Numbered from the stretch's first letter, positions 1-10,024 are shown. The stretch is 64,000 bases of DNA from Glycomyces paridis (GCF_004912155.1 NZ_STGX01000015.1:59840-123839); one strand, 5' to 3'. Made by a program: numbers and translations. The notes: generated from the letters alone by a model not told the origin.

Positions 1-318
<318 letters not shown>

Positions 319-389
319 GGCGACCCTCGCGGGTCGGTTGCCGCGACGCTACCAGACGTCGAATTCCGCCCCACCAGGGGACTTTACCG

Positions 390-1409
390 TTACATCAATG
401 CTCTGAGGTCGAGCGCCGTCGATGCCCGCGCGATGAGCTCGGGCTGGAAGACGACGTTGCGGTGCGTGTGCCCCTCGCCCTCGGCGATCTCATCGAACAG
501 CAGCTGCGCGGCCGTGCGCCCCAGCTGCGAACGCGGCTGGCGCACCGAGGAGAGCGGCACCGCCGCCGCCGCGGCGAAGTCGATGTCGTCGTAGCCGACG
601 ATCGCGCACTCGTGGGGGACCTTCACCCCGTGCATCGTCAAGGCCTGCAGCGCCCCGAGCGCGACGAGGTCGTTGGCGCAGAACAGGGCCGTGGGCCGGT
701 CCTCCCGCCCGAGCATCGCCTCGACTGCTTCGCGGCCCGCCGCGAAGTTGAGCCCGGCGGTGGTGAACACCTCCAATGCCGTGCCCGTCTCCTCGCACAC
801 CTGGCGGCACCCGGCGAGACGGTCGGCGACCTGGGGGATCGAGGAGGGCCCCCCGATGAACGCGATCCGCTCGTGCCCGGCCTCAACCAGGTGCGCAGCG
901 GCCAGACGCCCGCCGTGGACGTCGTCGACTGCCACCGAGCAGTGCGGGTGGCGCCCGGCCCCGCGGTCGACCAGGACCAGCGGGATGTCGTGGCCCGACA
1001 GACGCTCGATCCACGAGGCCGAGGAGTCGTCCACCGGGGTGATGAGCAGGCCCAGCACCCGCTGCTCTTCGAGGATCTCCAGGTGGCGGCGCTCGCGGCG
1101 CACGTCCTCGCCGGAGTCGCAGACGGTGACCACGCCGCCGGCGGACTCGATGAGCGGCTCGGCCCCGCGCACGACGTCGGTGAAGAACGGGTTCGCCACG
1201 TCCAGCACCACGACCGCGACGGTGCGGCTGCGACCGGCCCGCAACTGGCGCGCCGAGTCGTTGCGGACGTAACCGAGCTCCTCGATCGCCGCCAGCACGC
1301 GCGAGCGCGTCTCCTCGGCGACGGCCTCGGGCCGGTTGAGGACATTGGAGACGGTGCCGACCGACACGCCCGCCGCCCGCGCGACGTCCTTCATGCTGGT
1401 AGTGGTCAT
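390..1409 (-). CDS. rhaR: LacI-family repressor, probable L-rhamnose regulator
   Basis: A 339-residue regulator with the N-terminal LacI helix-turn-helix (MKDVARAAGVSVGTVSNVLN, with VL-R hinge-helix context) followed by a periplasmic-binding-protein-like effector domain (ALFCANDLVALGAL, AIVGYDDIDFAAA). The ATG at 1407-1409 follows AGGTGACC; upstream in-frame codons would only add a basic, low-complexity leader. It is transcribed away from the rhamnose catabolic operon, with two palindromic operators of its family type in the intergenic region, which strongly suggests it controls that operon and itself. Rhamnose or rhamnulose as inducer is inference from context. Confidence 0.85.
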   Translation of the reverse strand: MTTTSMKDVARAAGVSVGTVSNVLNRPEAVAEETRSRVLAAIEELGYVRNDSARQLRAGRSRTVAVVVLDVANPFFTDVVRGAEPLIESAGGVVTVCDSGEDVRRERRHLEILEEQRVLGLLITPVDDSSASWIERLSGHDIPLVLVDRGAGRHPHCSVAVDDVHGGRLAAAHLVEAGHERIAFIGGPSSIPQVADRLAGCRQVCEETGTALEVFTTAGLNFAAGREAVEAMLGREDRPTALFCANDLVALGALQALTMHGVKVPHECAIVGYDDIDFAAAAAVPLSSVRQPRSQLGRTAAQLLFDEIAEGEGHTHRNVVFQPELIARASTALDLRALM

Positions 1410-1515
1410 GGTCACCTCATGGAGTCTATCGGGGGAGCGGGGCGCGGGCCCCCGCGGCGGGGCCGAGAAGGGCACGCCGCAGGGCCGGATCGACGCCCAT
1501 CGACGCACCGATCTT

Positions 1516-1529
1516 TTGAAACGGTTCAA
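1516..1529. promoter_or_regulatory. LacI-type operator 1 (regulator side)
   Basis: TTGAAACGGTTCAA has perfect TTGAA/TTCAA arms about a central CG. It lies about 105 bases upstream of the repressor start and shares the TGAA-ACGN-TTCA pattern with the site at 1638, so it is probably used for autoregulation. Confidence 0.65.
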
Positions 1530-1592
1530 CAACGAACGGCGAGCGTGTGGAGCATATACCGAACCGTGTTCGAATTACTTCCCGGTCGCGGC

Positions 1593-1622
1593 TTGACAAC
1601 CGTGGCCTCGACGTTCTAACTT
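1593..1622 (+). promoter_or_regulatory. promoter of the rhamnose operon
   Basis: A TTGACA -35 (1593-1598) and TAACTT -10 (1617-1622) are 18 bases apart, which would place the transcription start near 1629, just before operator 2. Predicted by eye. Confidence 0.5.
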
Positions 1623-1637
1623 AGCGAAATCCCCTCA

Positions 1638-1649
1638 TGAAACGATTCA
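1638..1649. promoter_or_regulatory. LacI-type operator 2 (rhamnose operon side)
   Basis: TGAAACGATTCA, with TGAA/TTCA arms around CG, sits immediately downstream of the predicted start site and about 50 bases before the mutarotase GTG. A repressor bound here would block promoter escape. Confidence 0.65.
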
Positions 1650-1700
1650 AAAATGTGGCGGTAACCCGCCGCGGCCCCGTCCTCTAGGAGAGGAACCCCC

Positions 1701-2054
1701 GTGACACAACGTGTGTGCTTCACCCTCCGGGTCAGGCCCGAGCGCATGGCCGAATACCGCGAACGCCACGCCGCGGTCTGGCCCGACATGCTCCGCGCCC
1801 TCGCCGACACCGGATGGACGAACTACTCGCTGTTCCTCGCCGACGACGGCCTCCTCGTCGGCTACCTCGAAACCGAGGACTTCGCCGCCGCACAGGCGGG
1901 CATGGCCGCCACCGAGGTCAACGCCCGCTGGCAGGCCGACATGGCCCCCTTCTTCGAAGGCGGCGCCAAAGCCGACGACAACTTCAACGTCCTCCCCGAG
2001 GTGTTCAACCTCGCCACCCAACTCGCCTCCCACGGCGAAGGAGCCGGCCGATGA
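1701..2054 (+). CDS. rhaM: L-rhamnose mutarotase
   Basis: A 117-residue protein of the RhaM/YiiL family, which interconverts the alpha and beta anomers of L-rhamnose so that the isomerase receives its preferred form. The family's active-site Tyr19 and His23 are present in EYRERHAAVWPDM, and the GLLVGYLE strand is conserved. Length matches the family (about 105-120). It starts with GTG after AGGAGAGGAAC and its stop overlaps the isomerase start (ATGA), so the two are translationally coupled as the head of the rhamnose operon. Confidence 0.92.
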   Translation: MTQRVCFTLRVRPERMAEYRERHAAVWPDMLRALADTGWTNYSLFLADDGLLVGYLETEDFAAAQAGMAATEVNARWQADMAPFFEGGAKADDNFNVLPEVFNLATQLASHGEGAGR

Positions 2055-3220
2055 ACGACCGCGTCACCCACGCCAAGCAGGTCCTGGCGAGCCAGAACAT
2101 CGAACTGCCCTCCTGGGCCTTCGGCAACTCCGGCACCCGCTTCAAGGTCTTCGCCCAGCAGGGCGTCCCCCGCGACCCCTTCGAGAAGATCGCCGACGCC
2201 GCCCAGGTCAACGCTTACACCGGCGCCGCCGGCTCCGTCGCCCTCCACATCCCCTGGGACAAGGTCGAGGACTACGCCGCCCTCGCCGCCCACGCCGAAG
2301 CCCTGGGCGTGCGCATCGGCACCATCAACTCCAACACCTTCCAAGACGACGACTACATGCTCGGCTCGGTCTGCCACCCCGACCCCGCCGTACGCCGCAA
2401 GGCCACCGCGCACCTCCTCGAATGCGTCGACATCATGGACGCCACCGGCTCGACCGACCTCAAACTCTGGTTCGCCGACGGCACCAACTACCCCGGCCAG
2501 GACTCCATCGCCGACCGCCAGGACCGCCTCGCCGAAGTCCTCGCCACCGTCTACGACCGACTCGGCGACGGCCAGCGCCTCCTGCTCGAATACAAGCTCT
2601 TCGAGCCCTCGTTCTACACCACCGACGTCCCCGACTGGGGCACCGCGTACGCGCACTGCCTCAAACTCGGCCCCAAGGCCCAGGTCGTCATCGACACCGG
2701 CCACCACGCGCCGGGCACCAACATCGAGTTCATCGTCGCGATCCTGCTGCGCGAGGGCAAGCTCGGCGGGTTCGACTTCAACTCGCGGTTCTACGCCGAC
2801 GACGACCTCATGGTCGGCTCGGCCGACCCGTTCCAGCTCTTCCGGATCATGCACGAACTCGCCTCCCAGGACGTCGTGGGCCCGGACTCGGGGATCGCGT
2901 ACATGCTCGACCAGTGCCACAACATCGAAGCGAAGATCCCCGGCCAGATCCGGTCGGTCATGAACGTCCAGGAGGCCACCGCCAAGGCCCTGCTGGTCGA
3001 CACCGAAGCCCTCAGCGCCGCACAGGCATCGGGAGACGTGCTCGAAGCGAACGCGGTCCTCATGGACGCCTACAACACCGACGTGCGCCCGCTCCTGGCG
3101 GAGCTGCGCGGCGAGCTGGGACTGGCCGCCGACCCGATGCGCGCGTACGCTGCCTCCGGTTACGCCGAGGCGATCCGCGAGGACCGCCTCGGGGGCCAGG
3201 CCGCGGGATGGGGGGCGTAG
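2051..3220 (+). CDS. rhaI: L-rhamnose isomerase (RhaI type)
   Basis: A 389-residue TIM-barrel sugar isomerase converting L-rhamnose to L-rhamnulose. It matches the Pseudomonas/actinobacterial RhaI group rather than E. coli RhaA. Metal-binding acidic and histidine residues lie in LLLEYKLFEPSF, VVIDTGHHAPGTNIE and FDFNSRFYADDDLMVG. The ATG overlaps the mutarotase stop and the TAG shares one base with the GTG of the next gene, so genes are packed as one operon. No deviations from the family were seen. Confidence 0.92.
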   Translation: MNDRVTHAKQVLASQNIELPSWAFGNSGTRFKVFAQQGVPRDPFEKIADAAQVNAYTGAAGSVALHIPWDKVEDYAALAAHAEALGVRIGTINSNTFQDDDYMLGSVCHPDPAVRRKATAHLLECVDIMDATGSTDLKLWFADGTNYPGQDSIADRQDRLAEVLATVYDRLGDGQRLLLEYKLFEPSFYTTDVPDWGTAYAHCLKLGPKAQVVIDTGHHAPGTNIEFIVAILLREGKLGGFDFNSRFYADDDLMVGSADPFQLFRIMHELASQDVVGPDSGIAYMLDQCHNIEAKIPGQIRSVMNVQEATAKALLVDTEALSAAQASGDVLEANAVLMDAYNTDVRPLLAELRGELGLAADPMRAYAASGYAEAIREDRLGGQAAGWGA

Positions 3221-5265
3221 TGGGCACGGTCGACAACGGCGTGCGGCGTGCGCTCATCGAGCGGTCCAACCGCCTCGGCGCCGACAGGCGGAACACGAAC
3301 TTCGCGGGCGGGAACACCTCCGCGAAAGGCACCGCGCCCGACCCGGTGACCGGCGGCGACGTCGACGTCCTGTGGGTCAAGGGCTCCGGCGGCGACCTGG
3401 GCACCCTCACCGAGGCCGGCTTGGCGGTCCTGCGACTGGACCGGCTGCGCGCGATGGCCGGCGCCTACCCGGGCCCCGACGCCGAAGACGTCATGGTCGA
3501 GCGGTTCGACTACTGCCTGCACGGGCGGGGCGGGGCGGCCCCGAGCATCGACACGGCCATGCACGGCCTGGTCGAGGCCGACCACGTCGACCACCTCCAC
3601 CCCGACTCCGGGATCGCCTTCGCCACCGCCGCCGACGGCCCCGCGCTCACCAAGGCCTGCTTCGGCGATGCGGTCGCATGGGTCCCATGGCGTCGCCCCG
3701 GCTTCCAGCTCGGCCTCGACATCGCCGCGGTCAAAGCGGCGAACCCGCAGGCCATCGGGTGCATCCTCGGCGGCCACGGCATCACCGCCTGGGGCGACAC
3801 GTCCGAGGAGTGCGAGGCGAACTCGCTGGCGATCATCCGCGGATGCGAGGCCTACATCGCCGAGCACGGCGCGCCCGAACCGTTCGGCGCCCCCGTGGCC
3901 GCCTACGCGCCCCTGCCCCAGGCGCAGCGGCGCGCCCGCGCGGCCGCGCTGGCACCGGTCGTGCGCGGCCTGGTCTCCACCGACCGGCGCCAGGTCGGGC
4001 ACTTCAACGACGAGGCGGCCGTGCTCGACTTCCTCGCCTCCGAGCGCCTGGGCGACCTCGCGGCCCTGGGCACCTCCTGCCCCGACCACTTCCTGCGCAC
4101 CAAGGTCCGCCCGCTCGTCCTCGAGACGGCGCCCGACGCCCCGCTGGACGAGGTGATCGCTCACCTCACCGAGCGCCACGGCGCCTACCGCGAGGCGTAC
4201 CGCGCCTACTACGAGCGCTACGCCGAAGCGGGCAGCCCCGCCATGCGCGGCGCCGACCCGGCGATCGTCCTCGTCCCGGGCGTCGGCATGTTCTCCTTCG
4301 GGCCGAACAAGCAGACCGCGCGCGTGGCCGGGGAGTTCTACGTCAACGCGATCAACGTCATGCGCGGGGCCGAAGCGATCTCCACGTACGCGCCGATCCC
4401 CGAATCCGAGAAGTTCCGCATCGAGTACTGGTCGCTCGAAGAGGCCAAACTCCAGCGGATGCCCAAGCCGAAGCCGCTGGCCGGACGCGTCGCGTTCGTG
4501 ACCGGCGCGGCCGGAGGCATCGGACGGGCCACCGCCGAACGCCTCGCGGGCGAAGGCGCCTGCGTCGTCATCGCCGACCTCGACCAGGCCAGAGCCGACG
4601 AGGCCGCCGCCGCCATCGGCTCGGTCGACACCGCGGTCGGCGTCGCCTGCGACGTCACCGACGAGACGGCCGTCGCGGCCGCACTCGCGCAGGCGTCCCT
4701 CGCCTTCGGCGGCGTCGACCTCGTCGTCAACAACGCCGGGCTCTCACTGTCCAAACCGCTCCTGGAGACCACCGCCGCCGACTGGGACCTCCAGCACGAC
4801 GTCATGGCGAAGGGCTCCTTCCTCGTCTCGCGGGAGAGCGCCCGGATCATGGCGGCGCAACGCCTGGGCGGCGACATCGTCTACATCGCCTCCAAGAACT
4901 CGGTGTTCGCCGGCCCGAACAACATCGCCTACTCGGCGACGAAGGCCGACCAGGCCCACCAGGTGCGCCTCCTTGCCGCCGAACTCGGCGAGCACGGCAT
5001 CCGCGTCAACGGCGTCAACCCCGACGGGGTCGTGCGCGGCTCGGGGATCTTCGCCTCCGGGTGGGGCGCCGAACGCGCCGCCGTCTACGGCGTCGACGAA
5101 TCCGAACTCGGCAAGTACTACGCGGGCCGGACGCTGCTCAAACGCGAGGTCCTGCCCTCCTCGGTCGCCGACGCCGTCTACGCCCTCGTCGGCCCCGACC
5201 TGGGCCTGACCACCGGCGTGCACGTCCCGGTCGACTCGGGCAACCCGCAAGGGTTCCTGCGATGA
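3220..5265 (+). CDS. rhaEW: bifunctional rhamnulose-1-phosphate aldolase / L-lactaldehyde dehydrogenase
   Basis: A 681-residue fusion. Residues 1 to about 420 form a class II aldolase with the zinc motif HLHPDS near residue 125 and a GGHG loop; from about 423 a short-chain dehydrogenase follows, with TGAAGGIG nucleotide loop, NNAG, and catalytic YSATK near 569. Together they split rhamnulose-1-phosphate to dihydroxyacetone phosphate and lactaldehyde, and oxidise the latter. Same architecture as Bacillus YuxG and the RhaEW proteins of actinobacteria. The GTG at 3220 overlaps the isomerase TAG; an ATG at 3208 is an alternative start. Lies between isomerase and kinase. Confidence 0.9.
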   Translation: MGTVDNGVRRALIERSNRLGADRRNTNFAGGNTSAKGTAPDPVTGGDVDVLWVKGSGGDLGTLTEAGLAVLRLDRLRAMAGAYPGPDAEDVMVERFDYCLHGRGGAAPSIDTAMHGLVEADHVDHLHPDSGIAFATAADGPALTKACFGDAVAWVPWRRPGFQLGLDIAAVKAANPQAIGCILGGHGITAWGDTSEECEANSLAIIRGCEAYIAEHGAPEPFGAPVAAYAPLPQAQRRARAAALAPVVRGLVSTDRRQVGHFNDEAAVLDFLASERLGDLAALGTSCPDHFLRTKVRPLVLETAPDAPLDEVIAHLTERHGAYREAYRAYYERYAEAGSPAMRGADPAIVLVPGVGMFSFGPNKQTARVAGEFYVNAINVMRGAEAISTYAPIPESEKFRIEYWSLEEAKLQRMPKPKPLAGRVAFVTGAAGGIGRATAERLAGEGACVVIADLDQARADEAAAAIGSVDTAVGVACDVTDETAVAAALAQASLAFGGVDLVVNNAGLSLSKPLLETTAADWDLQHDVMAKGSFLVSRESARIMAAQRLGGDIVYIASKNSVFAGPNNIAYSATKADQAHQVRLLAAELGEHGIRVNGVNPDGVVRGSGIFASGWGAERAAVYGVDESELGKYYAGRTLLKREVLPSSVADAVYALVGPDLGLTTGVHVPVDSGNPQGFLR

Positions 5266-5290
5266 GCGCCCGGCCGGGGAGGGATCGCCG

Positions 5291-6775
5291 ATGAGGCCGC
5301 TGCTGGCCGCCGTCGACCTCGGCGCGTCCTCCGGACGCGTCATGGCCGCGAGCGTGGAAGGGGACCGGATCGACCTCGTCGAGGCCGCCCGGTTCCCCAA
5401 CCGCGCCGTGCCCGTCCACGGCCGCCTCCAATGGGACGCCCTGGGCCTGTGGGCCGGCGTCCTCGACGGCCTCGCCTCCCTCGGCGAGGTCGCCGCGATC
5501 GGCGTCGACGCCTGGGCGGTCGACTACGGGCTCCTGGACGCCCGCGGCCACCTCGCCTCCGGGCCCGTCTGCTACCGCGACCCCCGCGGCGCCCGCGCCA
5601 GGGACGCCCTCCTGGCCCGCGTCGACGGCACCGCGGCGTTCGCGCGCACCGGCATCCAGCACCAGCCGTTCAACACCGTGTTCCAACTCGCCGCTGAACA
5701 CCCCGCGACGCTCGCCGCGGCCGACCGGCTCCTGCTCGTGCCCGACCTCATCGCCTACTGGCTCAGCGGCACCGCCGCGTGCGAGGCCACCAACGCCTCC
5801 ACCACCGGCCTGGTCGACCTCACCACCGGCACCTGGGACGACGCCCTGTGCGAGGCCGCAGGGATCCCCGCGGGACTGCTGGGCCCCATCACCCCCACCG
5901 GCACCGTCCTGGGCACCATCGCACCCGAGATCGCCGCCCACACCGGACTCAACGCCGACGCACGCGTGGTCGCCACCGCCAGCCACGACACCGCCGCCGC
6001 CGTCGCCGCCGTCCCCTACGAGGGCGACAGCGCCGCCTACATCTCCAGCGGCACCTGGTCCCTCGTCGGCACCGAGACCGACCGGCCCGTCACCACCCCC
6101 GCCGCCCTCGCCGCCGGGTTCACCAACGAAAGAGGCGCCGACGGCTCGATCCGCCTGCTGCGCAACGTCGCCGGACTGTGGCTGCTCAGCGAGTCGATCC
6201 GCACCTGGACGGCCCGCGGCCTCGACGTCGACCTCCCCTCCCTCTTGAAGGCCGCCGCCGACGTCCCGGTCCTGCGCTCGGTCGTCGACCCCGACGACCC
6301 CGCCTTCACCGAACCGGGCGACATGCCCGCGCGCATCGCCGCCCACTGCGCCCGCACCGGCCAGACCCCGCCCGCCACCCCCGCCGAAGTCGCCGCGTGC
6401 GTCATCGACTCCCTCGCCCTCGCCCACCGCAAAGCCCTCGAAGCGCTCGAAGCGCTCACCGGCTCACCGGTCGCGACCGTCCACATCGTCGGCGGCGGCT
6501 CCAAGAACACCCTCCTGTGCCAGCGGACCGCCGACGCCACCGGCCGCACCGTCCTGGCCGGACCCGACGAGGCCACCGCCCTCGGCAACGCCCTCGTCCA
6601 GGCCCAAGCCCTGGGCCTCATCCCCGCCGGACCGCAGGCGCGCCGCGACGCCGCACGCGCCTCTGCCCGGCCACGGCGCCACGAACCCCAAGGCCCCCAA
6701 GGACCCTGGGAAAAAGCGGCACGCCGCCTCGAACCCTCCGCAGCCGACCGGCCCGCCGGTCGGCGGAGCAACTGA
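5291..6775 (+). CDS. rhaB: rhamnulokinase
   Basis: A 494-residue FGGY-family kinase phosphorylating L-rhamnulose at O1. The N-terminal phosphate loop AAVDLGASSGRVM, the AWAVDYGLLD segment and the C-terminal IVGGGSKNTLLCQ ATP-binding motif are all present. ATG at 5291 follows GGGGAGGGATC. It is slightly longer than RhaB relatives (about 480) because of an Arg/Pro-rich tail after residue 450. It completes the intracellular pathway; only 56 bases separate it from the transporter genes. Confidence 0.92.
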   Translation: MRPLLAAVDLGASSGRVMAASVEGDRIDLVEAARFPNRAVPVHGRLQWDALGLWAGVLDGLASLGEVAAIGVDAWAVDYGLLDARGHLASGPVCYRDPRGARARDALLARVDGTAAFARTGIQHQPFNTVFQLAAEHPATLAAADRLLLVPDLIAYWLSGTAACEATNASTTGLVDLTTGTWDDALCEAAGIPAGLLGPITPTGTVLGTIAPEIAAHTGLNADARVVATASHDTAAAVAAVPYEGDSAAYISSGTWSLVGTETDRPVTTPAALAAGFTNERGADGSIRLLRNVAGLWLLSESIRTWTARGLDVDLPSLLKAAADVPVLRSVVDPDDPAFTEPGDMPARIAAHCARTGQTPPATPAEVAACVIDSLALAHRKALEALEALTGSPVATVHIVGGGSKNTLLCQRTADATGRTVLAGPDEATALGNALVQAQALGLIPAGPQARRDAARASARPRRHEPQGPQGPWEKAARRLEPSAADRPAGRRSN

Positions 6776-6831
6776 ATAGATCCCGAAGGCCCGCTCCGGC
6801 GGGACCCCTCATATAGAAGGAGCAGTCAACG

Positions 6832-8124
6832 ATGATCCGCGACCCTTACCGCCTCCGGCGCCGGTCCCTCCTCACCAGCGCCTCCGCCGCCGCCGTCGTG
6901 GCCGCCGCGGCCGCCTGCGGCGACGACGGCCCCGCCGGCACCGCCGACGACCCCATCGAGATCAGCTTCGAATGGTGGGGCGACGAGAACCGCGCCGGCA
7001 TCACCACCGAAGCCGTCGAACTCTTCCAGAAGAAGAACGAAGGCATCAAGGTCACCACCAACTTCGCCGACTTCCCGACCTACTGGGAAGGCCTCAGCGG
7101 CCGCATGGCCTCGCGCGACCTGCCCGACGTCTTCCAGATGGACTACTCGCGCCTGCGCCAGTTCGGCACCGGCGGCCTCCTGCTGCCCCTCGAGGGCGTC
7201 GTCAAGACCGACGACTTCCGCGAAGGGTTCCTCGACACCGCCAAACTCGACGGGCAGCTCGTCGCCGTCCCCATCGCCGGCAACACCCTCGGCCTGCTCT
7301 ACCGCGCCGACTGGTTCGGCGACAACGGCGTCACCTTCGAACCGGGCTACACCTGGGAGGACTACAAGGCCGCCGTCGGCACCGTCGGGGCCACCCTCGG
7401 CGAGGGCATGTGGGCCGGCGCCGACTGGGCCGGCCAGTACCACTTCATGGAGCTGTGGCTGCGCCAGACCGGCGGCTCCTTCTACACCGAGGACGGCAAG
7501 GCCCTCAACTTCGACGCCGCCAAACTCGTCGAATGGTGGGGCACCTCCGCCGACCTCTACGCCGACGGGCTCGTCCCGCCGGTCGAGACCACCATCGAAT
7601 GGACCGAGGACGGCCTCGTCCAAGACGTCCTGGGCTCGGAGATCGGCTGGGACAACTTCATGCCCGGCTTCGCGCCCACCGTCGAGGCCAACGGCGGCAC
7701 CCTCGCCCTCGCCGCGCCCCCGACCCTGGACCCGGCCAACCTCGGCCTCTACCTCAAGCCCTCGATGCAGCTGGTCATCTCCGGCGCCACCGAGCAGGCC
7801 GAAGCCGCCGCCAAACTCGTCGACTTCCTCCTGGGCGACCCCGAGGCCATCGCCATCCTCGGCACCAACCGCGGCGTCCCGGCCACCAACACCGGGCTCG
7901 AGACCGTCGAGATCGACGCCTACACCCAGGCCGTCCTCGACTACGAGGCCTCCGTCTCCCAGTACCTGACCACGCCCCCGCCGGCCCCGCCGGCCGCCAC
8001 CGGCGCCATCGAGGTCAAGTTCGGCGAGATCTACCAGCAGGTCCAGTACGGCGAGATGACCGCCGCCGACGCCGCCGACCTGTTCTTCACCGAGGCCGAG
8101 ACCCTCCTCGCGTCCGAGCAGTAG
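6832..8124 (+). CDS. ABC sugar-binding lipoprotein (probable rhamnose/rhamnoside receptor)
   Basis: A 430-residue family 1 extracellular solute-binding protein. The N-terminus has a twin-arginine-like RRRSLL stretch, a hydrophobic segment and a lipobox ending at Cys29, so export by Tat and lipid anchoring are plausible. The mature part shows the EWWGDENR opening and PDVFQMDYSRL segment typical of CUT1 receptors. AAGGAG precedes the ATG. Its place directly after rhaB and before two permeases makes rhamnose or a rhamno-oligosaccharide the likely ligand; this is inference from context. Confidence 0.85.
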   Translation: MIRDPYRLRRRSLLTSASAAAVVAAAAACGDDGPAGTADDPIEISFEWWGDENRAGITTEAVELFQKKNEGIKVTTNFADFPTYWEGLSGRMASRDLPDVFQMDYSRLRQFGTGGLLLPLEGVVKTDDFREGFLDTAKLDGQLVAVPIAGNTLGLLYRADWFGDNGVTFEPGYTWEDYKAAVGTVGATLGEGMWAGADWAGQYHFMELWLRQTGGSFYTEDGKALNFDAAKLVEWWGTSADLYADGLVPPVETTIEWTEDGLVQDVLGSEIGWDNFMPGFAPTVEANGGTLALAAPPTLDPANLGLYLKPSMQLVISGATEQAEAAAKLVDFLLGDPEAIAILGTNRGVPATNTGLETVEIDAYTQAVLDYEASVSQYLTTPPPAPPAATGAIEVKFGEIYQQVQYGEMTAADAADLFFTEAETLLASEQ

Positions 8125-8147
8125 CCAACCGCGAAGGGAACACCACC

Positions 8148-9137
8148 GTGTCAGCATCTCCCTCCACCGCCGCGGCACCCGCGGCGAGTGAGGCCGGGAC
8201 GCCGACCGCACGGGGCACCCGGGGGACGGCCAAGCGCCGCCCCCCGGTCACCCGCCGCGGTGAACGGCTCGCCGGCTACACCTTCATGACCCCCTGGATC
8301 ATCGGCTCGCTGGTGTTCACCGTCGGGCCCATGCTGTGGTCGCTGTACCTGTCGTTCACCGACTACCACCTCATCCTCGGCGGCGACTTCATCGGCCTGG
8401 CCAACTACCGGGCCATGTTCGACGACCCGATGTTCGCCCGCGCCGTCAAGGTCACCCTCCTGTACGTCGTCCTGGCCGTCCCGCTCAAACTCGCCGCCTC
8501 GCTCGCGGTCGCCATGCTCTTGACCCAGAGCCGGCGCGGCATCGGCTTCTACCGCGCCGCGTTCTACATGCCCTCGCTCATCGCCATGAGCGTCGGCATG
8601 GCCCTGGTCTGGAAGGCCCTGTTCGCCACCGACGGCCCCCAGGACCAGATCATGTCCTGGTTCGGCTGGGAAGGCGGCGGCTTCATCGGCAACCCCGACG
8701 TCTCCATCCTCATGCTCGTCCTCCTCAGCGTCTGGACCTTCGGCGCGCCCATGGTCATCTTCATGGCCGGGCTCCTCCAGGTCCCCGGCGAACTCCACGA
8801 GGCCGCCCAGGTCGACGGCGCCGGCAAATGGCACCGGTTCGTCCACATCACCATCCCGATGCTCTCCCCGGTCATCTTCTTCAACGTCCTCATGGAGACC
8901 GTCCACGCCTTCCAGATGTTCGGGCCCGCCTTCATCATCGGCGGCACCGCCGGCGGACCGGCCTGGTCGACCCTCTTCTACACCGTCCGCGTCTACGCGC
9001 TCGCGTTCGTCGACCTGCGCATGGGCTACGCCTCGGCCTGGGCGTGGATGCTCGTGCTCGCCGTCGGCGTCGTCACCCTCATCATGTTCCGCGCCGCCAA
9101 GAACCTCGTCTACTACGCAGGGGAGGACAACAAGTGA
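8148..9137 (+). CDS. ABC sugar transporter permease (MalF-type)
   Basis: A 329-residue inner-membrane permease with about six transmembrane segments after a 40-residue Ala/Thr/Arg-rich cytoplasmic leader. The EAA loop that docks the ATPase reads ELHEAAQVDGAGKWHRFVHI in the expected place. It starts at GTG 8148 after AAGGGAACACC, and its stop overlaps the next permease (GTGA). It forms the channel with the gene downstream. No ATPase gene is nearby, so a shared MsiK-type ATPase elsewhere in the genome must energise it. Confidence 0.9.
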   Translation: MSASPSTAAAPAASEAGTPTARGTRGTAKRRPPVTRRGERLAGYTFMTPWIIGSLVFTVGPMLWSLYLSFTDYHLILGGDFIGLANYRAMFDDPMFARAVKVTLLYVVLAVPLKLAASLAVAMLLTQSRRGIGFYRAAFYMPSLIAMSVGMALVWKALFATDGPQDQIMSWFGWEGGGFIGNPDVSILMLVLLSVWTFGAPMVIFMAGLLQVPGELHEAAQVDGAGKWHRFVHITIPMLSPVIFFNVLMETVHAFQMFGPAFIIGGTAGGPAWSTLFYTVRVYALAFVDLRMGYASAWAWMLVLAVGVVTLIMFRAAKNLVYYAGEDNK

Positions 9138-10024
9138 CCACCGCAACCGAGACCGCGCCGCGCACCATAGCGCGCCGCAGGCGCACCGCCGCCGAACGCT
9201 CCCGCTCGGTCATCTGGCACCTGGCGCTCCTCGCCTCGCTCGTCGTCGTCCTCTACCCCGCGTTCTGGGTGGTGACCGCCTCGCTCAAACCCAACGAGGA
9301 CATCATCACCAACCTCTCCCCGATCCCCACCACGATCGTCTGGGAGAACTTCACCAGCGCCTTCGACGGCCTCGCGGGCATCCCGCTGTGGCGGTTCTTC
9401 TGGAACTCCTTCGTCATCGCCGCCCTGTCGGTGGTCGGCATCGTCGTCTCCTGCTCGATCACCGCCTACGCCCTGGGCCGACTGTCCTTCCCCGGCCGCA
9501 AGGCGATGTTCGCCGTCGTCATCGCCACGCTCCTGCTGCCGGGCCAGGTCATGCTCATCCCGCAGTACCTGATCTTCTCCGAACTCGACGTGGTCAACAC
9601 GATCTTCCCGCTCGTCATCGGGAAGTTCCTCGGCCTCGACGCGTTCTTCGTGTTCATGTACGTCCAGTTCCTGCGGGGCATCCCCCGCGAACTCGACCAG
9701 GCCGCGATGATCGACGGCGCCGGGCACTTCCGGATCTTCTTCTCGATCATGCTGCCGCTGCTGCGACCGGCGATCGTCACCTCCTCGATCTTCACGTTCA
9801 TCGGCTCCTGGAACGACTTCATGGGCCCGCTGATCTACCTCCACGAGATCGCGAAGTTCCCCCTGCCGCGGCTGCTCCAGTCCTACAACAACACCGAGGC
9901 GGTCACGAACTACGGTGGGATGATGGCGATGACACTGCTGTCCCTGGTCCCGGTCGTACTGTTCTTCCTGGTGTTCCAGAAGTTCCTCATCAAGGGCATC
10001 GCCACGTCCGGAGTCAAGGGCTAG
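9134..10024 (+). CDS. ABC sugar transporter permease (MalG-type)
   Basis: A 296-residue partner permease with six predicted membrane segments and the EAA loop ELDQAAMIDGAGHFRIFFSI. Start GTG 9134 overlaps the preceding stop by four bases. The stop TAG shares a base with the following GTG at 10024, tying the next gene into the same operon. CUT1 family by sequence; substrate is inferred from the rhamnose catabolic genes upstream. Confidence 0.9.
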   Translation: MTTATETAPRTIARRRRTAAERSRSVIWHLALLASLVVVLYPAFWVVTASLKPNEDIITNLSPIPTTIVWENFTSAFDGLAGIPLWRFFWNSFVIAALSVVGIVVSCSITAYALGRLSFPGRKAMFAVVIATLLLPGQVMLIPQYLIFSELDVVNTIFPLVIGKFLGLDAFFVFMYVQFLRGIPRELDQAAMIDGAGHFRIFFSIMLPLLRPAIVTSSIFTFIGSWNDFMGPLIYLHEIAKFPLPRLLQSYNNTEAVTNYGGMMAMTLLSLVPVVLFFLVFQKFLIKGIATSGVKG

